56,866 bases of DNA from Fibrobacter sp. GTDB taxonomy: Bacteria; Fibrobacterota; Fibrobacteria; Fibrobacterales; Fibrobacteraceae. The position numbers and the translations under genes were made by a program. The stretch is from the NCBI RefSeq assembly GCF_017551775.1, contig NZ_JAFZKX010000070.1, forward strand, positions 1-56,866, read 5' to 3'. The notes under the pieces were generated by a model. The model was not told the origin of the DNA, did no database searches, and was given only the letters and a program-made list of their open reading frames with translations. Shown here piece by piece: positions 15,691 to 23,960 of this stretch (the stretch's first letter is position 1; every line of letters begins with the position of its first letter).

Positions 15691-16497
15691 CTACTTTCCT
15701 AATTCCTTAGAGCGTTCCGTGCCAGCGACAACGGCCTTGATGAGGCTCGAGCGGAAGGCGCCTTCTTCGAGGGCGTCGACGCCTGCAATCGTGGTACCGG
15801 CGGGCGAGCAGACCATCGCGCAGAGGTCGCTCGGGCTCTTGCCCGACTGCTTCACGAGTTCGACGCTGCCTTCGATGGTACCGAGGGCGAGCTTGAGGGC
15901 CACATCGCGGGTAAGGCCGGCCTTCACGCCGCCGCGGGTGAGGCCTTCGATGAACTCGAACACGTAGGCGGGGGCACTACCGGAAAGTCCGGTGACGGCG
16001 TCCATGAGGCTTTCTGCGACGCGGCAGGTGACACCGATGTTCCCGAAGATTTCTTCGGCGGCCTTGAGGGTGGCCTCGTTGACGCCGTCCGTGGCGAGCG
16101 CCACGGTGCCCTTGCCGACAGTGAGCGGCAGGTTAGGCATCACGCGGAGCACCTGGTTCTTGGCGCCGAGCACTTCGGTCAAGTTCTTGCGGGCGACACC
16201 CGCCATGATGCTCACGAAGGTCTTCGTACCCTTGATTACCTTGACGGCGTTCTTCCATTCGGTAGCGACCAGCTTGAAAATCTGCGGCTTCACGCAGAGG
16301 AAGGTGATGTCGGCCTTCTTGACGCCTTCGGCGAAGTTTTTCACGCGTACGCAGCCGAGTTTCACGACCGCTTCAGCGGCAGCGTCGTTCGGGTCGAAGA
16401 AGAAGATGGACTTGGGGTCAACTTTGGCGTTCAGGAGCCCGCGGAGGATAGCGCCTCCCATGTTGCCCGTGCCCGCGAAGAAAATTTTCTGGTTCAT
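15691..16497 (-). CDS. proC: Pyrroline-5-carboxylate reductase
   Basis: The 268-residue enzyme starts with the Rossmann motif FAGTGNMGGAILRGLL and has the conserved C-terminal domain with GLSGSAPAYVFEFIEGL and the substrate loop SPAGTTIAGVDALEEG. It performs the last step of proline synthesis, reducing 1-pyrroline-5-carboxylate with NAD(P)H in the cytoplasm. Length is normal. It is on the same strand as rho, 23 nt downstream of it, so the two may be co-transcribed. The short gap has GGAAAAC before the ATG. Confidence 0.96.
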   Translation of the reverse strand: MNQKIFFAGTGNMGGAILRGLLNAKVDPKSIFFFDPNDAAAEAVVKLGCVRVKNFAEGVKKADITFLCVKPQIFKLVATEWKNAVKVIKGTKTFVSIMAGVARKNLTEVLGAKNQVLRVMPNLPLTVGKGTVALATDGVNEATLKAAEEIFGNIGVTCRVAESLMDAVTGLSGSAPAYVFEFIEGLTRGGVKAGLTRDVALKLALGTIEGSVELVKQSGKSPSDLCAMVCSPAGTTIAGVDALEEGAFRSSLIKAVVAGTERSKELGK

Positions 16498-16520
16498 TTT
16501 GTTTTCCTTTTTTCCTAAAA

Positions 16521-18449
16521 TTATCCGTTCATCGAGGTGAGGAAGTCGCGGTTCGTCTCAAACAGCTTGAGCTTGTCGCGCATGAATTCCATGATTTCGA
16601 CGGTGGTCATATCCTGCAGGTAGCGGCGCAGCACCCAGACGCGGCGCAGTTCCTCGTCGGAAAGAAGCAGTTCTTCCTTGCGGGTGCCGGACTTGAAGAT
16701 ATCGATGGCCGGCCAGATGCGCTTTTCGGCGATGCGGCGGTCGAGCACGAGTTCCATGTTGCCCGTACCCTTGAATTCTTCGAAAATCACTTCGTCCATG
16801 CGGCTGCCGGTTTCGATGAGGGCCGTACCGATGATGGTGAGGGAGCCGCCGTTCTCGATTTTACGTGCTGCACCGAAGAAGCGCTTGGGGCGCTGCATGG
16901 CGTTCGCATCCACGCCGCCGCTCAAGATCTTGCCGGAATGCGGGATGACGACGTTGTTCGCACGGGCGAAACGCGTGATGGAGTCGAGCAAAATCACCAC
17001 GTCGTTGCCGTGTTCCACGAGGCGCTTGGCCTTTTCGAGGACCATGTCGGCCACCTTGATGTGGCGCTCGGGCGGCTCGTCGAACGTGGAGGCGAGCACT
17101 TCGGCCTGGATGTTCTTGCCGGCGTTGGCCGCGTCGTTCTTGAGTCGGTCGATGAGCTTCCTCATTTCGGTCACTTCTTCAGGACGTTCGTCAATCAGGA
17201 GCACCATGAGCTTCACCTCGGGGTGGTTCACGGTGAGCGCCTGCGTCACGTTCTGGAGCAAAACCGTCTTACCGGTACGCGGGGGAGCGAGGATAATGCT
17301 GCGCTGGCCCTTGCCGATGGGTGTGAACAAATTCATGATACGGGTGCTGAACTCGTCCTTCTTCCATTCCAGATTGAGCTTCTCGATCGGGTGGATGGGA
17401 GTGAGGTATTCGAATGCCACGCGACGTTTCGTCTTCTCGGGCGCTTCGAAGTTCACCGTGTCGATGCGCATGAGGGCGAAGTACTTTTCGCCTTCGCGCG
17501 GCTGGCGCACCTGGCCCGTGATGGTGTCGCCCATCTTGAGGTCGTAGCGGCGGATGATGTTCCTGCTGATATAAATATCGTCGGGGCCCGCGAGGTAGTT
17601 GTGGTCGGGGTTACGGAGGAATCCGTGGCCGCCTTCCGGGATAATTTCGAGCACGCCTTCCGTGTAGATGGGGGTTTCTTCGCCACCGGTAGAAGAAAGG
17701 ATGCTGTACACGAGCGCCTGCTTGCGCATGCGCTTGTAGTCCTCGATGCCGAGTTCTTCGGCGCGCTGCTGGAGTTCGAACATCGGGAGGCCGCGCAGTT
17801 CGCGCCACTTGGCCTTCGCGGCCGCCACGACTTCGGGAGGCGGGGGAGGCAGCTGGATGCTCTCGTCGATAAAGTCGTCTTGCGGGAGGTTCCTGTTGTG
17901 GCGGTTCTTGAACTTGTTGTTCTTGTTGAACTTGTTGAACTTGCCGTTGTTGTTGAAGTTCCCGTTGTTGCCGTTATTGTTGTTGAACTTTCCGCCGTTC
18001 TGTCCGTTGTTCTGCTGGTTGTTCTGGCCGTTGCCCGCATTTGCGGCGGCACCTTCCGCGCCGGCGGCCTGGGCGTTCGCGTCACCTGCGTTTTCGGGCT
18101 TCGCTTCGCTCTTGGCTTCGGGCTGCGCCTCGGACTGGCGTGCCTCGTTCTGCTTGTCTTCGAATCTCTTGGCGTTGTTTTTTTCGGCCTTCGGGGCGGG
18201 CGCTGCGTCTTCGTTGCCGTTCTGTGCTTCGGCGGGAGCGGCTTCTGCCCTGGGTGCTTCGTTCTGTTCGGCTTCTTCGTTTGCCTGTTTCTTGGGGCGG
18301 CCGCGGCGCTTGCGCGCGGAATCGGCTGTGTCTACGCCGGGAATGGGCTTGGCGAGGTCGCCTAATTTTTCATAATCTATCGATGCGTTCAGGTCAATGC
18401 TATCGGAAAGGAGCTGCGGTTCGTCTTGAACTTTTTTTTGTCTAGGCAC
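16521..18449 (-). CDS. rho: Transcription termination factor Rho with a long disordered N-terminal extension
   Basis: The 642-residue protein is about 220 residues longer than E. coli Rho. Residues 1-195 are low complexity: first Ala/Glu/Lys/Pro-rich, then an Asn/Gly/Gln block (repeats such as [18 protein letters not shown]) and a basic tail. The Rho N-terminal helix domain follows (about 215-255), then the RNA-binding OB domain with [20 protein letters not shown], and the ATPase core with P-loop APPRTGKT (Lys394). Rho is the hexameric RNA helicase that ends transcription. Similar long insertions are known in Bacteroidota and some Actinobacteria and can drive phase separation; that role here is inference. 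Confidence 0.96.
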   Translation of the reverse strand: MPRQKKVQDEPQLLSDSIDLNASIDYEKLGDLAKPIPGVDTADSARKRRGRPKKQANEEAEQNEAPRAEAAPAEAQNGNEDAAPAPKAEKNNAKRFEDKQNEARQSEAQPEAKSEAKPENAGDANAQAAGAEGAAANAGNGQNNQQNNGQNGGKFNNNNGNNGNFNNNGKFNKFNKNNKFKNRHNRNLPQDDFIDESIQLPPPPPEVVAAAKAKWRELRGLPMFELQQRAEELGIEDYKRMRKQALVYSILSSTGGEETPIYTEGVLEIIPEGGHGFLRNPDHNYLAGPDDIYISRNIIRRYDLKMGDTITGQVRQPREGEKYFALMRIDTVNFEAPEKTKRRVAFEYLTPIHPIEKLNLEWKKDEFSTRIMNLFTPIGKGQRSIILAPPRTGKTVLLQNVTQALTVNHPEVKLMVLLIDERPEEVTEMRKLIDRLKNDAANAGKNIQAEVLASTFDEPPERHIKVADMVLEKAKRLVEHGNDVVILLDSITRFARANNVVIPHSGKILSGGVDANAMQRPKRFFGAARKIENGGSLTIIGTALIETGSRMDEVIFEEFKGTGNMELVLDRRIAEKRIWPAIDIFKSGTRKEELLLSDEELRRVWVLRRYLQDMTTVEIMEFMRDKLKLFETNRDFLTSMNG

Positions 18450-18579
18450 GTTTCGTTCCTTTGAAAGTATGTTGGGTGAAAAAACTTGTGTTGTTGAAAA
18501 ATGGGGAAAGGGAATAAAGAAAAAATCCCTTCGATTTATTTATGATATTGAAAATAAGGATTCCCTTGGAATCGTTCAT

Positions 18580-18608
18580 AAAATACAAAATTAATCTCAC
18601 TTTGTCAA
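18580..18608 (-). promoter_or_regulatory. Promoter of rho
   Basis: On the minus strand, TTGACA (18603-18608), a 17-nt spacer and TATTTT (18580-18585) give a near-consensus sigma-70 promoter. The transcript would start near 18573 and carry a leader of about 125 nt. The perfect inverted repeat GATTCC-CTT-GGAATC (18559-18573) lies at the start site. The long leader is a plausible place for Rho autoregulation. Confidence 0.65.
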
Positions 18609-18678
18609 AAAAACGTGTCTCCAAACGCATTTTTATTCACGGGGTATTCGAACGGAATAGCCGCACGATGAAAAATGC

Positions 18679-18684
18679 TATATT
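18679..18684 (+). promoter_or_regulatory. -10 box directly upstream of folK
   Basis: TATATT is followed by AACGGC and then the GTG start codon of folK, with no ribosome binding site between. No convincing -35 box is seen. Confidence 0.5.
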
Positions 18685-18690
18685 AACGGC

Positions 18691-19200
18691 GTGGATTCAT
18701 TAGACCGCGTTTTTATCGCATTGGGTAGTAATCTGGCTCCGCGTTCCCGTAGGCTTGCCGAAGGAAGGGATATGCTTTCGCGCATTTCCTCGGGCGGCTG
18801 GATGGAAAGCCCTATTTATGAAACTCCTCCGGTAGGACCGGAAGGGCAGGGTCCGTATTTCAATCAGGTCGTAAGTTTCTGGTACGACGGCGATCCGAAG
18901 CGTTTGCTGCATTACCTCAAGGGCGCCGAACTCGTGCTCGGACGCAAGCCCCGCGGACACTGGAATTCCCGCGAGATAGACCTCGACCTGCTTTATTTCG
19001 GCAACAGGGTATTGGCGGGCAGGCCGACGATCCCGCATGTCGAAATCCCGAACCGCCAGTTCGTGCTCGTCCCGCTGAACGACATCGCCCCCGACTGGGT
19101 GGACCCGCTCAGCAACACCACCATGAAGGATTTGCTTTCGCAGCTTCTCCAGAAGGAAGGGAAGATCGAATTCCGTACCATCACAGCGGAGGAACCCTAA
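18691..19200 (+). CDS. folK: 2-amino-4-hydroxy-6-hydroxymethyldihydropteridine pyrophosphokinase
   Basis: The 169-residue HPPK has the start motif FIALGSNL, the substrate region ETPPVGPEGQGPYFNQV and the signature HWNSREIDLDLLYFG with the metal-binding DLD pair. It transfers pyrophosphate from ATP to 6-hydroxymethyl-dihydropterin in folate synthesis. The start is GTG at 18691, six residues before the family's usual start region. The stop codon overlaps the ATG of the kinase gene by one base (TAATG), so folK, the kinase and panC form one operon, a gene order seen in several other bacterial phyla. Confidence 0.95.
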   Translation: MDSLDRVFIALGSNLAPRSRRLAEGRDMLSRISSGGWMESPIYETPPVGPEGQGPYFNQVVSFWYDGDPKRLLHYLKGAELVLGRKPRGHWNSREIDLDLLYFGNRVLAGRPTIPHVEIPNRQFVLVPLNDIAPDWVDPLSNTTMKDLLSQLLQKEGKIEFRTITAEEP

Positions 19201-19850
19201 TGCTTACGGACAAAGGTGTACATTTTCTCGCTATCGAAGGGGTCATCGGGGTCGGCAAGACCTCGCTTGCGCGTATCATCGCCGAGCGCTGGAATGCCCT
19301 CTGCATAGAGGAGAATTACCAGGACAACCCGTTCCTCGAAAAGTTTTACGAGAATCCCGAACCCTATGCGTTCCAGACCCAGTTGTTCTTTTTGCTGGAG
19401 CGTCACAAGCAGTTGCAGCATTCCGCACTCCAGAGCGACTTGTTCCACGACTTGCTCGTGAGCGACTACACGTTCGACAAGGATGCCATTTTTGCGGCGC
19501 AGAACCTTTCGGACAGTGAGTTCGCCATGTACGAGCAGGTTTCGAAGGCCATCGAACACGAAATCCCGAGGCCGGACATGGTTGTGTATTTGCAGGCGAG
19601 TGTCCCCACTCTCCTTTCGCGCATCAAGAGCCGCGGCCGTTCGATGGAAAAGGCCATCGAAGGCAGCTATCTGAAAGATCTACAGGCCCGTTACGACCTG
19701 CATTTCTGGCACTACCCGCATGCGCCCGTCCTTATCATCAATACGGACCACATCGATTTCGTCCACAACGAGAATCACTTGAAACTCGTGCTCGACGCCA
19801 TCGAGGCGTGTCCCCGCCAAACGACTTATTTTGTTCCAGAAGGTAATTAA
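19200..19850 (+). CDS. Deoxynucleoside kinase family protein
   Basis: The 216-residue kinase has a P-loop GVIGVGKTSLA (residues 14-24), the DxY-type stretch SDYTFDKDAIFA, and a LID region RIKSRGRSMEKAI. This is the deoxyadenosine/deoxyguanosine kinase fold. It probably salvages a deoxynucleoside, but the residues do not tell me which base it prefers. The position between folK and panC is a recurrent one for this family. Translation is coupled to folK through a one-base stop/start overlap, and panC follows after 9 nt. Confidence 0.88.
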   Translation: MLTDKGVHFLAIEGVIGVGKTSLARIIAERWNALCIEENYQDNPFLEKFYENPEPYAFQTQLFFLLERHKQLQHSALQSDLFHDLLVSDYTFDKDAIFAAQNLSDSEFAMYEQVSKAIEHEIPRPDMVVYLQASVPTLLSRIKSRGRSMEKAIEGSYLKDLQARYDLHFWHYPHAPVLIINTDHIDFVHNENHLKLVLDAIEACPRQTTYFVPEGN

Positions 19851-19859
19851 GAAGGTCAT

Positions 19860-20711
19860 ATGCAAATCATAAAGTCAATCGAAACTCTTCGCGAAACGCT
19901 CAAACCGCTTGCGAAGGAGGGAAAAACAATCGGTCTCGTCCCGACGATGGGTGCGCTCCATGAAGGTCATGGCGCCCTCATCAAGGCTTCGGTGAAGGAT
20001 TGTGATATTACGGTTGTCAGCGTGTTTTTGAACCCGATCCAGTTCGGCAAGAACGAGGATTTGGACAAGTATCCCAAGCGTCTCGAGGCCGATGCCAAGC
20101 TCGCCGAGTCCCTGGGGGCAGATTTCGTGTTCGCCCCGAGCGTCTCCGAGATGTACCCGGATGGCGATCCGCTCACGATGGTGCGTGACGAGACCCTCGA
20201 AAGCCTTTACTGCGGTGCCTACCGCCCCGGACATTTCCGCGGCGTGCTCACCGTCGTCTCCAAGCTTTTCCTCATTACCCGTGCGAACCACGCCTATTTC
20301 GGCGAGAAGGATTACCAGCAGGTGTTCCTCATCGAACGCATGGTGAAGGACTTGAACTTCGATATCGAAATCCACCGCGTGCCTATCGTGCGCGAGGCTT
20401 CGGGACTTGCTCTTTCCAGCCGCAACGAATACCTGTCCGATGAAGAACGCAAGCAGGCGCTCGGCATTTCTACCGGCCTGAAAGAAGCGAAGGCCGCCTT
20501 CCTCGCCGGCGAGAAGGGCGTGGCGAAGCTCCGCGATGTCGTGGTGAAGTCCATCTTGCAGAACCGCGGCCAGGTGCAGTTTGTCGAAGTCGTGAACCAG
20601 AAGGACTTGCAGAAGTTCTCCGGCGTGCTGAAGTCTTCGGACAAGGCCGTTATTTTGGTTGCAGCCTTCTTCGGCAAGACCCGCCTTATCGACAATATCG
20701 AACTTAATTAG
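19860..20711 (+). CDS. panC: Pantothenate synthetase
   Basis: The 283-residue enzyme has the nucleotide-binding signature PTMGALHEGHGALI with the HxGH histidines, the pantoate pocket FLNPIQFGKNEDL, the GEKDYQQVFLI segment and the ALSSRNEYLS loop equivalent to KMSKS. It joins pantoate and beta-alanine in an ATP-dependent reaction on the way to coenzyme A. It is of normal length and is the last gene of the folK operon. A 24-bp perfect palindrome 35 nt after the stop may serve as terminator. Confidence 0.97.
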   Translation: MQIIKSIETLRETLKPLAKEGKTIGLVPTMGALHEGHGALIKASVKDCDITVVSVFLNPIQFGKNEDLDKYPKRLEADAKLAESLGADFVFAPSVSEMYPDGDPLTMVRDETLESLYCGAYRPGHFRGVLTVVSKLFLITRANHAYFGEKDYQQVFLIERMVKDLNFDIEIHRVPIVREASGLALSSRNEYLSDEERKQALGISTGLKEAKAAFLAGEKGVAKLRDVVVKSILQNRGQVQFVEVVNQKDLQKFSGVLKSSDKAVILVAAFFGKTRLIDNIELN

Positions 20712-20858
20712 TTACTAGTTCCTAGTTCTGAGTTACTAGTTTAACGGGTCTCAAGAAGCTTCTTGAGACCTAAAATTCTAGTAACTAGTAACTATTGACT
20801 AGTAACTGCACCGCAGGTGCCTGTAACTATTGACTAATAACTGCGCCGCAGGCGCTAT
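20712..20858. repeat. CTAGTAACT intergenic repeat element, copy B
   Basis: The left side has GTTACTAGTTCCTAGTT words and the right side their complement CTAGTAACTAGTAACTATTG. Between them is a perfect 24-bp palindrome at 20747-20770 with arms GGTCTCAAGAAG and CTTCTTGAGACC. A 35-bp unit is then repeated in tandem at 20789-20823 and 20824-20858; each unit carries a mini-hairpin (GCACC-GCA-GGTGC, GCGCC-GCA-GGCGC). The second unit runs over the stop codon of the cyclase gene. Confidence 0.75.
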
Positions 20859-23800
20859 TTGCTTGTTGCGGTAAACACGCCGTCCCATGTTTCGCCGGGT
20901 GCCACGGGCGGATTCTCGCGGTAGGCGATGCAACGTTGTATATACACGAGGCTCGGGCATGTCTTGCTTCCGGGGTCGCGCTCGGGCAGATGCGGCTCGT
21001 ATTCGAGGCACTGCGTGAACAAATCCTGCGCCTTGTCCCAGTCCATCTCCAGGTAGGCCTCGCGGGCCGTTTCCCATATTTCTACGAGCTTGTTCAAGGT
21101 TTCGCGGTTCTCGGTGTCCGATTTCGCGAGGAGTTCGAACGTCTTGACCGGCAGGCTCTTGCCTACAACGCGGATGGTGTCGAGCGAGCGGAATATGAAC
21201 TTGCCCGGCTCGAGGTGCTTCTGCGTGTCTTCGCTAATCTGTATGTAGGCACCGTACTGCTTTGCGGCACTTTCCAGGCGCGAGGCGAGGTTCACGGCGT
21301 CGCCCATCATGGTGTAGTTCTTGCGCATGGTGGAACCCATGTTGCCCGTCACTATGTCGCCCGAGTTGATACCGATACGCATGTGCATATCGTGGACCAC
21401 CTTCGGCCACTTGTCGCCTTCCGATGTCCATTTCTTGCGGAGTTTCATGAGCTTGCTCTGCATGTCGCAAGCGGCGCTGCAGGCGCTTTGCGCGTGGTTT
21501 TCCAGGGGCATGGGCGCTCCGAAGAATGCGATGATGGCGTCGCCTTCGTACTTGTCTAGCGTTCCCTTGTTGCTCAAAAGCGTGTCCGTCATTGCCGTGA
21601 GGTATTCGTTCAGCAGGTCGACGAGTCGGCTCGGGTCGCCGATTTTTTCGGAGAAGGTGGAGAAGCTTGCGATATCGGTGAAGAACGCGGTGATGTTCGA
21701 CTTTTCGCCGCCGAGGGTCGGCATAATCTCGTTGTTCACCATTTCGTCAATCAGTTCGGGCGAGATGTACTGCTTGAACGCGTTGTCGAGGAATCGCTTT
21801 TCCTTGTTTTCGTAGTAGAACTGGACAATCAAGGCCGCGATGTTCGTAATCAGCATGGCGATCAGCTGCTTCGATACGCCGATGTACATGCCGTCCTGGA
21901 AGTAGCGGAACGCTATGAAGGTGTAGGCGCTCATGAGGAGGAACGAAATGGCGATGGATATGTAGCTCTTGATGAAAAGACCGAGCACCATGCAGAGGAT
22001 GGCGAGCAGGATGACGATGAACTGTTGGTGTTTTTCGGCCAGGGTCACGATGTAGTTGTCGTTCAGGATGTTCTGGATGATGGTCGCGTGTATGAGCACG
22101 GCGGGGTTGTTTTCTTCGTGCGGGCCAGGCACAAAGTCGAACAGGGCGGGCGCCGCCGACCCGAGAATGAATACCTTGCCCTGGTACATGGCCTGGTCGT
22201 GACGGTTCTTGGTGACATCGTAGTAGGACAAGTGCTGGAACGGGCGGCTTTCCTTGTCGGTATTGTATCGCCCGATGTAGTTCACGAGGTAGCGCCCGTA
22301 ATTGTCGATGGGCACGCGCTTGATGGGGCCGAATCGGTATTCTTCGCCGGGCTTGAGGTTGTCGACCTTCTTCTCGCTCGTGGCGATGATGTCGCGGATG
22401 ACCTTGTCGTTCAAGATGGCGATGTTCGACACCCATTTCTTCGAGGACTTGTCGTAACGGAGGTCGATGTCGATGGAAAGGTGCTTGGGCTTGTTGACGG
22501 GAAGGCTCGAAAGCGAATCCTTGTAATAGCTGATGGTATGCAGGATGTTCGGCGTGATGGTGATTTCTTCGTCGTTGTTCGTGTCGTTGACGATGAAGAG
22601 GATGTTGGATTCGCTTTCGTCTTCGCGGGTGATGGTCACGCCGGCGGCGAATTCAGTTTCTTCGCCCTGCTTGAGGGACAGAAGTGAATCGCAGTGGACG
22701 CTGGTCGCGATGTCGAGAAGCAGCTTGGATTCCGTTGGGTCGAGAACCTGCCCGTCGAACAGCGAGAAGGTTATTTCGCCATCCTTGTTCTTGGTGGCGA
22801 TGACCTTGTTGGTTATGTCGATGATGTCTTCGGAGGCCCTGTGCTGCGCGTCCTTGCGCTTGAGGAATTTCCGGAGCTCGAGGAACATGGGGTAGCTGAA
22901 CTGCGGATAGGTCGCGTGGAAGCCCCCCGCCGAATCGCGGTATATGCCGAAGGGCTTGCCGAGGTCGATGTAGTTCCCCATCTTGATCTTGACGTTTTTC
23001 GGGTCCTGGTGGAACAGGTGGAGGACCGTCATCAGGGACATCGTGGAATAGACGCGGCTCGGAATGTCGGGATAGGCGTAGGGGTTCGGGAAACGGTAGA
23101 GCATCGACACGTGGCGCACCACGCCGTCATCGTCGGGGTAGGCGTTCACGGAACCCATCAGGGCGCCCGCCTGTGCCAATTCGGGATAGATGTTGTCGAG
23201 GAGCGTTTTCGGTTCCACATGGGTGATGGAATCCACTTGCGAGTTGTTGAAAGTCGAGTTGAACCCGAGTTCCTCGGCGCGTTCGAATGTGGCGAGTTTC
23301 TCCCAGACGGATTTGTGGTTGAACGAGGTGGAATCGTCCATCATGAAGCACATGATGGCGTTCCCGCTCTCCCTGATTTCCTTGATCATCAGGGAGTCGA
23401 AATTGTAGTGCGAGCGGATATCCGAGAACAGGGAGTCCCACTGCTTGGTGGAATCGACCGTGTTCAGGATGTTGATGGTCTGTTCCGCCTTTTTCTGGCC
23501 GAAGTCCGCGCTCTTGAACAGGATATCGAATGCGATGGCCGATGCTCCGCCATCGTTCAAGTTCTTGATGACGTTGGCGTGGATGGAACGGTCCCATTCG
23601 TTGTAGTTGCCGAGCTTCGTGAGGGCGTTCTCGTCGATATCGACAATGATGATGTTGGGCTCGAAACTGTGACTCATCAAGACTTTGCCGTCTTTCTCGA
23701 GCTTTTCGAAGGTCTTGCCGGTCTTAATCTTGAAGAATTGGTCGTAGAAGAAGTTTTCCAGATCCTCGGCGGCGGTACGGGTCACATCGATGTAGGGGTC

Positions 23801-23899
23801 CTGCGAATTGCCAAGAAGGAGAATCAGGAAAAGAAGGACGGCGGTGATGACAAGGCCGACGACAATCTTCTTTATCTTTTTCAAGATTTTTTTGTTCAT
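20855..23899 (-). CDS. CHASE2-domain class III adenylate/guanylate cyclase
   Basis: The 1014-residue protein has an N-terminal membrane helix (about 10-30), a very large extracytoplasmic CHASE2-type sensor (about 35-610, starting with EPNIIIVDIDENALTKLG), three membrane helices (about 625-700) and a class III cyclase domain (about 730-915). Catalytic residues are present: metal-binding Asp742 (FTDIAS) and Asp787 (KYEGDA), Lys783, and Asp867/Asn870/Arg874 in MGDAVNLASRLE. It should make a cyclic nucleotide in response to an outside signal. The sensor is several hundred residues longer than usual. A TPR-like tail of about 90 residues follows the cyclase. Confidence 0.92.
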   Translation of the reverse strand: MNKKILKKIKKIVVGLVITAVLLFLILLLGNSQDPYIDVTRTAAEDLENFFYDQFFKIKTGKTFEKLEKDGKVLMSHSFEPNIIIVDIDENALTKLGNYNEWDRSIHANVIKNLNDGGASAIAFDILFKSADFGQKKAEQTINILNTVDSTKQWDSLFSDIRSHYNFDSLMIKEIRESGNAIMCFMMDDSTSFNHKSVWEKLATFERAEELGFNSTFNNSQVDSITHVEPKTLLDNIYPELAQAGALMGSVNAYPDDDGVVRHVSMLYRFPNPYAYPDIPSRVYSTMSLMTVLHLFHQDPKNVKIKMGNYIDLGKPFGIYRDSAGGFHATYPQFSYPMFLELRKFLKRKDAQHRASEDIIDITNKVIATKNKDGEITFSLFDGQVLDPTESKLLLDIATSVHCDSLLSLKQGEETEFAAGVTITREDESESNILFIVNDTNNDEEITITPNILHTISYYKDSLSSLPVNKPKHLSIDIDLRYDKSSKKWVSNIAILNDKVIRDIIATSEKKVDNLKPGEEYRFGPIKRVPIDNYGRYLVNYIGRYNTDKESRPFQHLSYYDVTKNRHDQAMYQGKVFILGSAAPALFDFVPGPHEENNPAVLIHATIIQNILNDNYIVTLAEKHQQFIVILLAILCMVLGLFIKSYISIAISFLLMSAYTFIAFRYFQDGMYIGVSKQLIAMLITNIAALIVQFYYENKEKRFLDNAFKQYISPELIDEMVNNEIMPTLGGEKSNITAFFTDIASFSTFSEKIGDPSRLVDLLNEYLTAMTDTLLSNKGTLDKYEGDAIIAFFGAPMPLENHAQSACSAACDMQSKLMKLRKKWTSEGDKWPKVVHDMHMRIGINSGDIVTGNMGSTMRKNYTMMGDAVNLASRLESAAKQYGAYIQISEDTQKHLEPGKFIFRSLDTIRVVGKSLPVKTFELLAKSDTENRETLNKLVEIWETAREAYLEMDWDKAQDLFTQCLEYEPHLPERDPGSKTCPSLVYIQRCIAYRENPPVAPGETWDGVFTATSK

Positions 23900-23960
23900 G
23901 CTTTAAGTATAATAAAACAATAAAACTATATTTCAGTATGATTTGCCCCAGGAGCGTATT

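Noticed and set aside
16938-18365. Open frame of 475 codons opposite rho
   Set aside because: The translation is a Val/Leu/Phe-rich mirror of the Asn/Lys-rich rho insert. It has no ribosome binding site.
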